Shown here: in pieces, positions 8,279-17,499 of the stretch
How the letters are laid out: each line of letters opens with the position of its first letter
Position numbering within the stretch: position 1 is the stretch's first letter
Origin: Micromonospora cathayae
GTDB taxonomy: Bacteria > Actinomycetota > Actinomycetes > Mycobacteriales > Micromonosporaceae
Direction: 5' to 3'
Assembly: GCF_028993575.1 (NCBI RefSeq)
Contig: NZ_CP118615.1
Location: 3,410,001-3,474,000 of the forward strand
DNA length: 64,000 nt
The notes under the pieces: model-generated
What the model saw: only the letters and a program-made list of their open reading frames with translations
Database searches by the model: none
Told to the model about the DNA's origin: nothing
Program-made: the position numbers and the translations under genes

Positions 8279-9232
8279 GTGCGAACAAGGACTGACGCCC
8301 AGCGGGCGTCGCGCCGGTCGCGCCGGCGACAGGCGGTGCGACGGGAGCTGCTGTACCTCGCGCTCTGCGCCCCCGGACTGGTCGCCTTGATCCTCTTCAA
8401 CTACGTCCCGCTTTTCGGGGTGGTGCTCGCCTTCAAGAACTTCCGTCCCCGGCGGGGGATCTGGGGCAGCGAGAACGTCGGCTTCGACAACTTCGCCTAC
8501 CTGTTCGCCGGGGACGCCTGGCGGATCACCCGCAACACCGTCGCCATGAACGCGCTGTTCATCGTCGCCACCCTGGTGGTGGCGCTGACCCTGGCGATCC
8601 TGATCAACGAGCTGCGGGACCGGTCACCCCTGCTGACCAAGGTGACACAGTCCGCGATGTTCCTGCCGTTCGTGCTGTCCTGGGTCGTCGTCGCACACCT
8701 GGCGACCGCGTTCCTCGACGCCCGCAGCGGCCTGCTCAACCAACTGCTCGACCTCGTCTCGCTGCCGGCCGTCAACTGGTACGCCGAACCCTCGTACTGG
8801 CCGGCCATCCTCACCTCGGTCGACCTGTGGAAGGGCGTCGGCTTCTGGGTGATCGTGTACCTGGCCGGCATTCTGGCGATCAACCCGTCGCTCTACGAGG
8901 CGGCGAGCCTCGACGGGGCCTCCCGCTGGCAGCAGACCCGCCGGATCACGCTGCCGCTGATCCTGCCGTTGATCACCATCAACGTCCTGCTCTCGGTGAG
9001 CAAGGTGTTCAACGCCGACTTCGGGCTGTTCTTCCAGGTCACCCAGAACAGCCCGGCGCTCTACCCGACCACCGACGTCATCGACACCTATGTCTACCGG
9101 GCGCTGACCACCACCGGCGACGTGGGCATGGCCGCCGCGGCCGGGCTCTACCAGGCCGTCGTCGGGCTGGTGCTGGTGGTCGGGGCCAACTGGTACGTGC
9201 GGAGGAGAAGTGCCGACAATGCTCTCTTCTGA
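8279..9232 (+). CDS. ABC sugar transporter permease, LplB-like
   Basis: A 317-residue integral membrane protein with about six hydrophobic segments after a very basic N-terminus. The EAA loop that docks the ATPase is EAASLDGASRWQQTRRITLP near residues 206-225. The opening LYLALCAPGLVALILFNYVPLFGV is, in part, typical of LplB/YteP permeases that import oligosaccharides. The GTG start at 8279 is preceded by AGGTGA. It is the first gene of the rightward operon and overlaps the next permease by 14 bp. Confidence 0.9.
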   Translation: MRTRTDAQRASRRSRRRQAVRRELLYLALCAPGLVALILFNYVPLFGVVLAFKNFRPRRGIWGSENVGFDNFAYLFAGDAWRITRNTVAMNALFIVATLVVALTLAILINELRDRSPLLTKVTQSAMFLPFVLSWVVVAHLATAFLDARSGLLNQLLDLVSLPAVNWYAEPSYWPAILTSVDLWKGVGFWVIVYLAGILAINPSLYEAASLDGASRWQQTRRITLPLILPLITINVLLSVSKVFNADFGLFFQVTQNSPALYPTTDVIDTYVYRALTTTGDVGMAAAAGLYQAVVGLVLVVGANWYVRRRSADNALF

Positions 9233-10166
9233 CGTCACCGACACCCGGGACACCACCACCGGCACCGCCGCCGCCCTGTCGGCACGGTCCGGACGACCGG
9301 CTCCACGGTCGGCGTCAGCCGTCCTGCTCCGGCTGGTGATGGCGGCGGTCGCCGCGGCCTTCATCGTCCCGCTGCTCGTCATGCTGTCCGCGTCGTTCTC
9401 CGAGGAACGGCAGCTCAACGAGCACGGGTACGCGCTCTGGCCCAGGGGCTTCACCCTGGACGCCTACCGGTTCGTGCTGGAGAACTCGGAACAACTGGTC
9501 CGCAGCTACGCGGTGTCCGTCGTGGTGACCACCGTCGGCACGACGGCGTCGCTGCTGATCATGTCGCTGATGGCGTTCGCGTTGTCCCGACCCGACTTCC
9601 GGCTAGCCAAGCCGCTGGCGTTCCTGGTCCTGTTCACGATGATCTTCAACGGTGGACTGGTGCCGCTGTACATCGTCATCACCCGGTACTACCAGCTCCA
9701 GGACACCATCTGGGTGCTGATCCTGCCGTACCTGGTCGCGCCCTGGTACGTCCTGCTCCTGCGCACCTACTTCAAGGGCCTGCCCGCCGACCTGTTCGAC
9801 GCGGCCCGGATCGACGGCGCCGGTGAACTCCGGACGTTCTGGTCGATCGTTCTGCCGCTGTCGAAACCCGCCCTCGGCGCGGTCGGACTGTTCGTCATCC
9901 TCCAGTACTGGAACGACTGGTGGCTGGGACTGCTCTACATCCAGGACCGCTCGCTCATGCCGGTGCAGCTGCTGCTCTACCGGGTCGGCTCCAGTATCGA
10001 CTTCGCCCTCGCCAACCCCGCCCTGGCCGGCCAGGCCGGTGACATCCCGGTGCAGTCGGCGCGGGCGGCCATCGCGATGTTGGCGATCGGCCCGATCGTC
10101 CTCGCCTTCTTCTTCCTCCAGAAATTCCTGATCAAGGGAATCACCCTTGGCGGCGTCAAGGACTGA
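9219..10166 (+). CDS. ABC sugar transporter permease, YtcP/AraQ-like
   Basis: A ~315-residue permease with six hydrophobic segments and the EAA-type loop DAARIDGAGELRTFWSIVLP. It pairs with the preceding permease. ATG 9219 is chosen because GGAGGAG (9201-9207) is at workable spacing; the in-frame GTG at 9210 would leave only two bases. The coding overlap with the first permease implies coupled translation. It ends LIKGITLGGVKD, the usual C-terminus of this permease type. No ATPase gene is present; actinobacteria often share one MsiK-type ATPase among such importers, which is an inference here. Confidence 0.88.
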   Translation: MLSSDVTDTRDTTTGTAAALSARSGRPAPRSASAVLLRLVMAAVAAAFIVPLLVMLSASFSEERQLNEHGYALWPRGFTLDAYRFVLENSEQLVRSYAVSVVVTTVGTTASLLIMSLMAFALSRPDFRLAKPLAFLVLFTMIFNGGLVPLYIVITRYYQLQDTIWVLILPYLVAPWYVLLLRTYFKGLPADLFDAARIDGAGELRTFWSIVLPLSKPALGAVGLFVILQYWNDWWLGLLYIQDRSLMPVQLLLYRVGSSIDFALANPALAGQAGDIPVQSARAAIAMLAIGPIVLAFFFLQKFLIKGITLGGVKD

Positions 10167-10202
10167 CCGACACCCCGCCACCACCGAAGGGACGCACAAC
10201 CC

Positions 10203-11684
10203 ATGGCAAAGATCAGCAGACGGTCCTTCCTGACCGCCACCGGTGCCACCGCCGGCGCGCTACTCGGCGGCTCCTTCCTCTCCGGCTGCTCCTCCGACGA
10301 CGAGAAGTCCGGCGGAGCCGCGACGTTGACCTACAGCTTCATGGCCACCCGGGAACTGCCCGACGTCGGACTCATCCAGCAGACCCTGAACGACCTGCTC
10401 CGGCAGAAGGGCGCCACGTACTCCGTCCGACTGAACCCGCTCCAGGACTACAACAAGGTGATGGGGCTCAAGGTGGCCTCCGGCGACCCCGGAGACCTCT
10501 ACTTCACCGCGCCCTGGTCCAACCCGTACGCCACCAACGCCTCCAGCGGCAACCTGCTGGCCCTCGACGACCTGCTGAGCCGGCACGCCCCCAAGCTCCA
10601 GGCCAGCATGTCCGCCGACACCTGGAACGCCGCCCGGGTCAAGGGCAAGCTGTACGGCGTCATCAACCAGCAGCGCTTCCCGAAGATGTGGGGATACCAG
10701 GCGAAGAAGGAGGTCGTCGAACAGCTCGGCCTGGACCCGTCGACGATCTCGTCGTACGCCGAACTCGAGCCCTACCTGGCCCGGGTCAAGCAGGCCGGGA
10801 AGCTGCTGCCGTGGTCCACGTCGAACGGCGGCCACGGCGCGCTGTTCCACCCGGAGATCCACGGCTACGACCCGATCGCCACCACGCTCGGACTCGCCGT
10901 CCGCTACGACGATTCGGCCCTGACCGCGCTGTCCTGGTTCGACACGCCCGAGTTCGAGGAGGCCGTGCGGACCGCCCGCCGGTGGAACGAGCGGGGGTAC
11001 ACCGAACCCACCCCGCCCACCCCGAACGACATGCAGGTGCGGTGGAACGCCGGCCGGACCGCCTTCGCCGACGCGCAGTACCTTCCCACCAACCCGCAGT
11101 ACACCGACTTCCCCACCATCGGCGCCACCTTCGTCACGACGCCGCTGCTCAACACCGACGGGGTGCTGGCCACCCTGACCGGAATCAACGCCGACGCGCC
11201 GCACGCGGTGGAGGCGATGTCGTTCCTGGAGGCGCTCAACACCGACCAGGACATCTACCGCACCATCTGCTTCGGCATCGAGGGCACGCACTACCAGGCC
11301 AGCGCCACCGATCCGCAGGTCCTGGAAGCCGGCCCCAAGCAGGCCGCCTGGAACCCGAACACCGACTGGGTCTTCGGCAACCAGTTCAACGCGCCGTACC
11401 GGAACCAGGAGGACGCCACCGCCAAGCGGTGGGAGCGGGAACGCGAGCTGAACGCCACCGCCGTGCCGTCGAAGGCCATCGGCTTCTCGCTCGCCACCGA
11501 CAGCATCCGCACCGAGGTCGCGGCGGTCACCGCCGCCATCCAGGAACACGCCAACCTGGCGATGATCGGGCAACTGAAGGCCGACGTGGCGCTGTCGAAC
11601 CTCCGTACCGCCCTGGACCGGGCCGGCATGCCCCGGGTGCTGGCGGCCGCCCAGCAGCAATTGTCCGAGTTCAAGAACTCCTGA
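10203..11684 (+). CDS. Extracellular sugar-binding lipoprotein of ABC transporter
   Basis: A 493-residue solute-binding protein. Its N-terminus has a Tat motif (SRRSFLTATG) followed by a lipobox LSGC with Cys29, so it should be exported folded and anchored to the membrane by lipid. The body is a family 1-type binding protein of the LplA/YtcQ kind, with conserved blocks such as LKVASGDPGDLYFTAPWSNP and LYGVINQQ. It follows the two permeases after 36 bp, with AAGGGACG ahead of the start, and defines the import specificity of the operon. Confidence 0.88.
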   Translation: MAKISRRSFLTATGATAGALLGGSFLSGCSSDDEKSGGAATLTYSFMATRELPDVGLIQQTLNDLLRQKGATYSVRLNPLQDYNKVMGLKVASGDPGDLYFTAPWSNPYATNASSGNLLALDDLLSRHAPKLQASMSADTWNAARVKGKLYGVINQQRFPKMWGYQAKKEVVEQLGLDPSTISSYAELEPYLARVKQAGKLLPWSTSNGGHGALFHPEIHGYDPIATTLGLAVRYDDSALTALSWFDTPEFEEAVRTARRWNERGYTEPTPPTPNDMQVRWNAGRTAFADAQYLPTNPQYTDFPTIGATFVTTPLLNTDGVLATLTGINADAPHAVEAMSFLEALNTDQDIYRTICFGIEGTHYQASATDPQVLEAGPKQAAWNPNTDWVFGNQFNAPYRNQEDATAKRWERERELNATAVPSKAIGFSLATDSIRTEVAAVTAAIQEHANLAMIGQLKADVALSNLRTALDRAGMPRVLAAAQQQLSEFKNS

Positions 11685-11688
11685 GTCG

Positions 11689-12843
11689 ATGCCGTCACCC
11701 GACCCCGACACCCTGCTGGTCGACGTCGGCACCACCCGGGTCAAGGCAGCGGTCGTCCGCCGGGACACCCTGCTGACGCTGCCCGCCCACCGCACCGACC
11801 ACCACTTCGACGTCCAGCGGTCCGGGCTCCGGACGACCTGGAGCGTCGACTCCGTCCGACGTGGCCTCGACGAGGTCGTCGAGCGGTCCACCGCCCGGCA
11901 CGGCCCGTCGCCCGAACTGAGACTCAGCGCCCACATGCGCGGCTTCGCCATCGACACACCGGCCACCGGGTACCTCACCTGGCAGGACCGCCGCTGCCTG
12001 GAAACCGGCGGCGACGGCCGGACGGCGTACCAGCGGCTGGCCGCCGGGCTGCCCCGGGAGGCGTTCGCGCGCACCGGCACCCGGCTCCGGCCGGACTCGC
12101 CGCTCGCCAACGCCTACCAGGTCGCCCTGACCGCCGACCGGCCGCTGCGCGGACGGTTCCACACCCTGGGGAGCCTCATCCTGGAACACCTGACCGGGGA
12201 ACACGTCACGCACGTGACGCTCGCCGCCGCGACCGGGCTGTACGACCTGGTACGCGACGAGTGGAGTCCGGAACTGCTCCACTTCACCGGACTGGACGGT
12301 CTGACCTTCCCGCAGGTCACCCACGACCTGCTGCCGGTCGGGGTCGCGGCGCGGACCGGGATGCGCGTCCACCCCGAACTCGGCGACAACCAGGCCGCCG
12401 TGCACGGGGCGGGCGCGGACGACGGCAGCACCGTCGTCGTCTCCGTCGGCACGGCCGGACTGGTCAGCCGGGTGTCAGCCGCACCGGCCCCGGCCCCCGG
12501 CGTCGAGGTCCGCCCGTACCTCGGGGCCAGCTACCTGCACGTCGTGTCGGGGCTTCCGGGCGGTTCCGCGACCGGCCCGGACCGGGCGGACGAGGCGGCT
12601 GCCCGTCCGTTCGCGGACGCCGTCGACCTGCTGGACCCGGCCCACGACGCGCGGCGGATCGTCGCCACCGGCGGGGCGGTCGACGCCACCCCCGGCTTCG
12701 CCGCCGCCCTGGGACGCCTGACCGGCCTGCCGACGACGGTGGACCCGACCCACGACCACTCCCTGCTCGGACTGGCGCGACTCGCCCGACCGGCGACGTT
12801 CCGGCCACCCGGGACCGGATCCCGGGCGCTGGTCCATGGCTGA
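11689..12843 (+). CDS. FGGY-like carbohydrate kinase, short form
   Basis: A 384-residue sugar kinase of the ASKHA fold. The phosphate-binding motif is LLVDVGTTRVKAAVV at residues ~8-22, a substrate loop is TGYLTWQDRRCLE, the catalytic region is PELGDNQAAVHGAG with Asp in GDN, and the second phosphate loop is VSVGTAGLVSR. It is ~100 residues shorter than usual FGGY kinases, with a reduced C-terminal domain. It probably phosphorylates the imported sugar or a derivative, which could supply the sugar-phosphate ligand for the SIS domain of the regulator. It starts 4 bp after the binding protein and overlaps the aldolase by 8 bp. Confidence 0.75.
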   Translation: MPSPDPDTLLVDVGTTRVKAAVVRRDTLLTLPAHRTDHHFDVQRSGLRTTWSVDSVRRGLDEVVERSTARHGPSPELRLSAHMRGFAIDTPATGYLTWQDRRCLETGGDGRTAYQRLAAGLPREAFARTGTRLRPDSPLANAYQVALTADRPLRGRFHTLGSLILEHLTGEHVTHVTLAAATGLYDLVRDEWSPELLHFTGLDGLTFPQVTHDLLPVGVAARTGMRVHPELGDNQAAVHGAGADDGSTVVVSVGTAGLVSRVSAAPAPAPGVEVRPYLGASYLHVVSGLPGGSATGPDRADEAAARPFADAVDLLDPAHDARRIVATGGAVDATPGFAAALGRLTGLPTTVDPTHDHSLLGLARLARPATFRPPGTGSRALVHG

Positions 12844-13588
12844 CCGTCGACCGCCGGCGTTCGGCACGCTGGTCGCGGAGTTCGCCGGCTCCGCCCTGCC
12901 AGCGTTGTTGCACAGCGCGGGACTCCGGTTCGCGGTGGTCGACTGCGAACACGGATCCTTCGACCCCGGCCAGGTGACCACCACGATCGCGGCCGCCCGC
13001 ACCGACTTCGACGTCTACGTCCGGACCCCGGTCACCGACCGGAGCCGGGTGCTGGGCTTCCTCGACGCCGGAGCGGCCGGGATCGTCGCCCCGATGATCT
13101 CGACCCGGGCCGACTGCGAACGACTCGTCGAACACACGAAGTACCCGCCCCTCGGCCGCCGGGGGGTGAGCACCTTCCGGGCCCACACCGGGTTCAGCCG
13201 GGTCGACCCGGCCAGCTACCTCGAACACGCCAACCGTACGGTGCGCTGCTTCGGCCAGATCGAGACGGCGCGCGGTCTGGCGCTGGTGGACACGATCGCC
13301 TCGGTGCCCGGCCTCGACGGCCTGGTCCTCGGGCCGAACGACCTGCTCGCCGACCTCGGGGCACCCGGCCGGTACGACCATCCGGTGCTCGCCGAGGCCG
13401 TCGCGGCCCTCGCCGCCGCCGGTCGTGACCACGGCCTGACGGTGGGCGTCATGACCTCCGACCGTGGGCTGCTGACCACCGCCCTGGCGCACGGCTTCCA
13501 CTGGATCGCCTGGTCGAGCGACTCCGCCCTGCTGCACCGGGCGGCGCGTGACGCGCACGCGTTCCTGGCAACGAAAGGTGCCCCATGA
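12836..13588 (+). CDS. HpcH/HpaI aldolase family protein
   Basis: A 250-residue class II pyruvate aldolase-type TIM barrel. Visible motifs are VVDCEHGSFDPGQ (catalytic His), FGQIETARGLALVD (metal-binding Glu) and LVLGPNDLLADLG (metal-binding Asp). The family includes 2-keto-3-deoxy-L-rhamnonate aldolase and 4-hydroxy-2-oxoheptanedioate aldolase, which release pyruvate plus an aldehyde. With the dehydrogenase and lactonase of the facing arm it would complete an oxidative deoxy-sugar pathway, but no dehydratase is seen in the window. It overlaps the kinase by 8 bp and the next gene by 4 bp (ATGA). Confidence 0.82.
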   Translation: MADRRPPAFGTLVAEFAGSALPALLHSAGLRFAVVDCEHGSFDPGQVTTTIAAARTDFDVYVRTPVTDRSRVLGFLDAGAAGIVAPMISTRADCERLVEHTKYPPLGRRGVSTFRAHTGFSRVDPASYLEHANRTVRCFGQIETARGLALVDTIASVPGLDGLVLGPNDLLADLGAPGRYDHPVLAEAVAALAAAGRDHGLTVGVMTSDRGLLTTALAHGFHWIAWSSDSALLHRAARDAHAFLATKGAP

Positions 13589-14886
13589 CCGTCCCCGAAC
13601 CGCTGACCGCCGAAGACCTGGACCACGCCGCGCGGCAGGCGCTGCGCGAACCGACGGTGGTCGCCGGACCGGCGTTGGCGCGCTACCCGACCGCCTTCGA
13701 CTACGGCATGGCCCTCGGCATCGACGCGACCCGGGGCGGACGACTGTGGGCGGCGTCGATCGCGGGCGGCGACGACCACCGTGCCTTCGTCGTCCTGCGG
13801 CGCAGCGACGACGGGGGCGGCACCTGGTCGGACCCGGTCACCCTGGTCGACCCGGACGACCCGGACGACCCGGACGACCCGGACGACCCGCTGCGGCGGC
13901 GCAGCCTGGTCGGCGCGGTGTGGGTCGACCCCGCCAACCGGCTCTGGCTCTTCTTCGACCAGGCGGTCACCTACTTCGACGGGCGCGCCGGACTGTGGTG
14001 CATGGTGTCGCCCGACGCCGACGCCGACACCCTCACCTGGTCCGCGCCGCGCCGGATCGACGACGGCGCGCCGCTCAACAAGCCGGTCGTCCTCGACGAC
14101 GGGACCTGGCTGCTGGCCGGATCACTCTGGGACCGCAGCCGGATCGAGACCCCTGCCCGCACGCCGCGCGAGTCGTGGCCGAGAAACCCCTACGCCGACA
14201 GCTTCCACGAACTCGACAGCCGGCGCGGCGTCACGGTGCTGCGCAGCCGCGACGACGGGGCGACCTGGCGGCGTCTCGCCACGGTGCGCTTCACGCCCCC
14301 CGACTACGACGAGCCCCGCCTGGTGCAACGACGCGACCGGACCCTCTGGATGACGGCCCGGGTGGCCAGCGGTGGCCTCGCCGAGTCGTACTCCCACGAC
14401 GGCGGCGCGAGCTGGACACCGCCCCGACCCTCGCCGGTCATCCGCCAACCCAACTCCCGGCACGCGCTGCAGCGGTTGCGCAGTGGTGCCCTGCTCCTGG
14501 TCAAGAACGGCACCGAACTCGACCGGGCGGCCCCCGGGCACGGCCGCCACCAGCTCACCGCGTTCCTCTCCCGGGACGACGGCGTCACCTGGACGTCGGG
14601 CCTGCTGATCGACGCCCGCTCCAAGGTGGCGTACCCCGACGTCGCGCAGCTCCCCGACGGGGACGTCTGCGTGTCCTACGACTACAACCGCAGCACCCAC
14701 GGCCACTTCCTGCTGGTCCGGCTCACCGAGGCGGACATCGCCGCCGGTCGGCCCGACCGCATCCACCGCACCGTCATCTCCCGGGCCGATCCCGACGCGC
14801 TGGCCCGTCGCCTGCGGCGGGAGGCCCTGGCCGACGGGGAACCACCACACCCGTCCCCCGCGAGGAAGGACCACCACCATGCCTGA
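13585..14886 (+). CDS. Sialidase-fold (BNR/Asp-box) protein
   Basis: A 433-residue six-bladed propeller-type protein. At least four Asp boxes can be read: RSDDGGGTWSDP, SRDDGATWRRL, SHDGGASWTPP and SRDDGVTWTSG. No signal peptide is seen, so it probably acts on internalised material. Families with this fold include sialidases and several rhamnosyl- or uronosyl-specific glycosidases, so the substrate is open. An Asp-Pro-Asp tandem repeat interrupts the first blade. It overlaps the aldolase by ATGA and the beta-helix gene by 8 bp. Confidence 0.7.
   Translation: MTVPEPLTAEDLDHAARQALREPTVVAGPALARYPTAFDYGMALGIDATRGGRLWAASIAGGDDHRAFVVLRRSDDGGGTWSDPVTLVDPDDPDDPDDPDDPLRRRSLVGAVWVDPANRLWLFFDQAVTYFDGRAGLWCMVSPDADADTLTWSAPRRIDDGAPLNKPVVLDDGTWLLAGSLWDRSRIETPARTPRESWPRNPYADSFHELDSRRGVTVLRSRDDGATWRRLATVRFTPPDYDEPRLVQRRDRTLWMTARVASGGLAESYSHDGGASWTPPRPSPVIRQPNSRHALQRLRSGALLLVKNGTELDRAAPGHGRHQLTAFLSRDDGVTWTSGLLIDARSKVAYPDVAQLPDGDVCVSYDYNRSTHGHFLLVRLTEADIAAGRPDRIHRTVISRADPDALARRLRREALADGEPPHPSPARKDHHHA
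13849..13890 (+). repeat. 9-bp in-frame tandem repeat (GACCCGGAC, ~4.7 copies)
   Basis: The repeat lies inside the sialidase-fold gene and encodes a DPD-type acidic loop. Its perfect copies suggest recent slippage. Confidence 0.9.
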
Positions 14887-17437
14887 CTTCGACCTGAAAC
14901 GCCGCACGCTGTTGCAGGCCGCCGGTGCCGCGGCAGCCGTCGGCACCGTCACCGGAACCATCGCCGGCACCGGACCGGCGCACGCCGCGGCACCGGTGGC
15001 CGCGCCGGCCAGCGAGCCCACCGAGCCACCGCGCTCCCGGGTCTCCATCTCGCACGTCACCGAGTCGGTCGACGACGGCTCCTCGATGGTGGTCGTCGGC
15101 GAGGGCTTCTCCTCCTCGTCCGAGGTGTGGCTGTTCAAGCTGCCCAAGGACACCAAGGACGCCGCGAAGGCGAGCCTCGGCCAGCCGAGCGCGCTGCCCG
15201 CCCGGCCGCCGACCGGCGCGGTCAAGGCGGCCATCGTGAACGGGACGCGTCCGCAGGCCCTGATCGTGGGCCACATCGGCTACCCGACGCCCGCCGCCGA
15301 CCTGAGTGTCTTCCCCACCGCCGTGTGGGTCCGCGACGGCGACGACTGGTCGCCGCCCTACGTCGTCAACCGGGCCGGCATCTTCTTCCTGGAGACCGAC
15401 CTGGTCGTACCGGGAGAGACCATCCGGGTCTTCGGCCGCAACCTGCTGCCGAACTACGTCTTCCGGGGCACGGACTACGACTACCCGATCGCGCTGCGGA
15501 AGGTCGGTGGCGGTGCCGTCCACTGGGCGCAGCTCTACGACGGGGAAGGCCAGACCCGGCCGAACTACAAGCCGTACGTGGCGCAGATCCGGATGCCCGA
15601 GGACCTGCCGGACGGGGAGTACGACCTCAGCCTGCACGGCCGGTTCGGGCTGGCGGACGGCTGGAGCAACGCGGTCCGGCTCCTGGTCCGGGCGAAGCGG
15701 ACCCTGGTCAACCGGCTGGCCCGGCACGACCTCACCGACCAGGTCGGCGCGCCGGGCGGCCGGCCCCGGACCGAGGTCGTCAAGATCTCCGAGGGCGCGA
15801 GCTACGACGACAACTGGCGTCGCATCCAGGACCGGCTGGACGCGGTGGGGCGGCGGGGCGGCGGCATCGTCCGGCTGCCCAGCGGACCGATCGCGATCGG
15901 CCGTACCCTGCGGGTCCCCGACGGGGTGGTGCTCGAGGGCAGTGGGCGCGGCGCGACCCGGCTCACCACCCCGCTCGACGTGCCGTTCCAGGGCACCTTC
16001 CCGGTCGGCAACCTGTTCCCGTCGCCGGCCTTCCGCCGGGGCTTCGCCGGCGACTACACCCCGTACTGGGCCCCGCACCAGCCGCTGGTCTGGCTGGAGG
16101 GCGGCTCCGGCGTCTCCGACCTCGCCATCCAGGCCGGATCGCGGAACTTCACCGCCGTGCTGATCGGCAACTCCGACCCGGAGAAGGTGCTGGCGGACGC
16201 CTTCGTCAAGCGCGTCGACATCACGGTGCGGACCACGACGTACGCGTTCCAGAGCGGCTTCTCGCCGACCAACGGCGGCATCCACGTGGTGAGCCCGACC
16301 GCCCGGCTGGTGATCTCCGACTGTGTCGTCGATGCCCACGAGCCGATCTCGATGTACGCCGGCCGGCACGCGCACCACCACGCGATGATCGTCCGCAACT
16401 CGTTCTCCTCGCATCAGCGGCAGGACTCGAACATCGGGATGATCATGGGTTGGTCCGACTCGGTGTTCGAGGACAACGAGCTGTACTCCGGTGGCCGTGG
16501 CCTGATCTCCCAGATGAACATGACCCGGGTCTACCTCTGCGGCAACCGGATCCACGAGATCGGTGGCCGGGGCAACGCCAGCGAGGTGCTGATGGCCGAG
16601 GCCGGCGACGTGGGCGAGGAGGTGACGGTGACCGGGGCGACCGGTACCACCGTCCGGACCAGCTCCGCCCTGCCGGCGGGCGCGGCCCGGGCGACCTCGA
16701 CCGAGCTCTACGCGTGGGTCGCCGAGGGGCGCGGCTTCGGCCAGTACCGCCGGATCGTCGACAACGACGGCAACGGCACCCTGACCCTGGACCGGCCCTG
16801 GCGTACCGTGCCCGACACCACCTCGAAGATCGACATCATCTTCAGCCCGGCGGTCAACAACCTGTGGCTCAACAACGTGTACAGCAACGGGCGGGGTTAC
16901 CTGCAACCCTTCTACGGGGGTGGCTTCGACAACGTCATCGCCGGCAACGAACTGCGCAGCGCCGGTGGGCTCAGCATCTGGTCCGGCTTCAAGAAGACCG
17001 GCTTCGCGCGCCGCTCGGTGGGCGCGTACAACCTCATCTACAACAACATGCTCACCGGCTCGGACGCGCTGAACCTGTACGGCGGTGACGCCGGCACCGA
17101 GGACGTGCCCGGCGGGCTGTTCGCGAACACCGTACGGCGTAACCAGCTCTGGTCCCGTGGCTCGGCCACCCAGACCAACCAGTACTACAACATCTGGTTC
17201 TCCCGGCGGGACCAGGCGGACCCCGAACTCGAGGGCTCGATCAACCTGCGCCGCTGCGACTCCACCGTGGTCGAGGCGAACTACATCTTCCAGGACCGCA
17301 ACGGCGTGCTCGCCCGGGGCGGGAAGAACAACGTGGTCCGCTACAACCGGATGGACCGGGTGGAGAACCGGATCCTGCGTCAGGAGGACCCGCGGGGGCT
17401 CGTCGCCACCGCGCCGCCGTTCGAGAACCCCTACTAG
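14879..17437 (+). CDS. Tat-exported parallel beta-helix protein
   Basis: An 852-residue secreted protein with a Tat signal (KRRTLLQAAG, cleavage near AHA at residues ~35-37). Residues ~50-290 look like Ig/IPT-type beta domains. From ~300 to the end there is a right-handed beta-helix of the pectate lyase/GH28 type, opening with a typical GGGIVRLPSGPIAIG block and carrying many Asn turns such as NLIYNNML. This fold usually binds or cleaves polysaccharides, and active-site residues cannot be assigned. It is the last gene of the rightward operon, begins 8 bp inside the previous gene, and is followed by a strong hairpin. Confidence 0.8.
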   Translation: MPDFDLKRRTLLQAAGAAAAVGTVTGTIAGTGPAHAAAPVAAPASEPTEPPRSRVSISHVTESVDDGSSMVVVGEGFSSSSEVWLFKLPKDTKDAAKASLGQPSALPARPPTGAVKAAIVNGTRPQALIVGHIGYPTPAADLSVFPTAVWVRDGDDWSPPYVVNRAGIFFLETDLVVPGETIRVFGRNLLPNYVFRGTDYDYPIALRKVGGGAVHWAQLYDGEGQTRPNYKPYVAQIRMPEDLPDGEYDLSLHGRFGLADGWSNAVRLLVRAKRTLVNRLARHDLTDQVGAPGGRPRTEVVKISEGASYDDNWRRIQDRLDAVGRRGGGIVRLPSGPIAIGRTLRVPDGVVLEGSGRGATRLTTPLDVPFQGTFPVGNLFPSPAFRRGFAGDYTPYWAPHQPLVWLEGGSGVSDLAIQAGSRNFTAVLIGNSDPEKVLADAFVKRVDITVRTTTYAFQSGFSPTNGGIHVVSPTARLVISDCVVDAHEPISMYAGRHAHHHAMIVRNSFSSHQRQDSNIGMIMGWSDSVFEDNELYSGGRGLISQMNMTRVYLCGNRIHEIGGRGNASEVLMAEAGDVGEEVTVTGATGTTVRTSSALPAGAARATSTELYAWVAEGRGFGQYRRIVDNDGNGTLTLDRPWRTVPDTTSKIDIIFSPAVNNLWLNNVYSNGRGYLQPFYGGGFDNVIAGNELRSAGGLSIWSGFKKTGFARRSVGAYNLIYNNMLTGSDALNLYGGDAGTEDVPGGLFANTVRRNQLWSRGSATQTNQYYNIWFSRRDQADPELEGSINLRRCDSTVVEANYIFQDRNGVLARGGKNNVVRYNRMDRVENRILRQEDPRGLVATAPPFENPY

Positions 17438-17445
17438 CCGGACCG

Positions 17446-17477
17446 TCAGGTCGGCGCCGGTACCGGCGCCGACCTGA
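17446..17477. terminator. Perfect 32-bp palindrome between convergent genes
   Basis: Arms 17446-17461 and 17462-17477 are exact reverse complements with no loop; the centre is GGTACC. It follows the beta-helix stop by 8 bp and lies 23 bp from the end of the convergent protease gene. It is best read as a bidirectional terminator. Confidence 0.7.
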
Positions 17478-17499
17478 TCCGGGATGCCGGGCGGACGGC

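Noticed and set aside
10260..12110. 616-codon frame antisense to the binding protein and kinase genes
   Set aside because: Both sense genes have clear domains. The antisense frame shows only GC-skewed low-information sequence.
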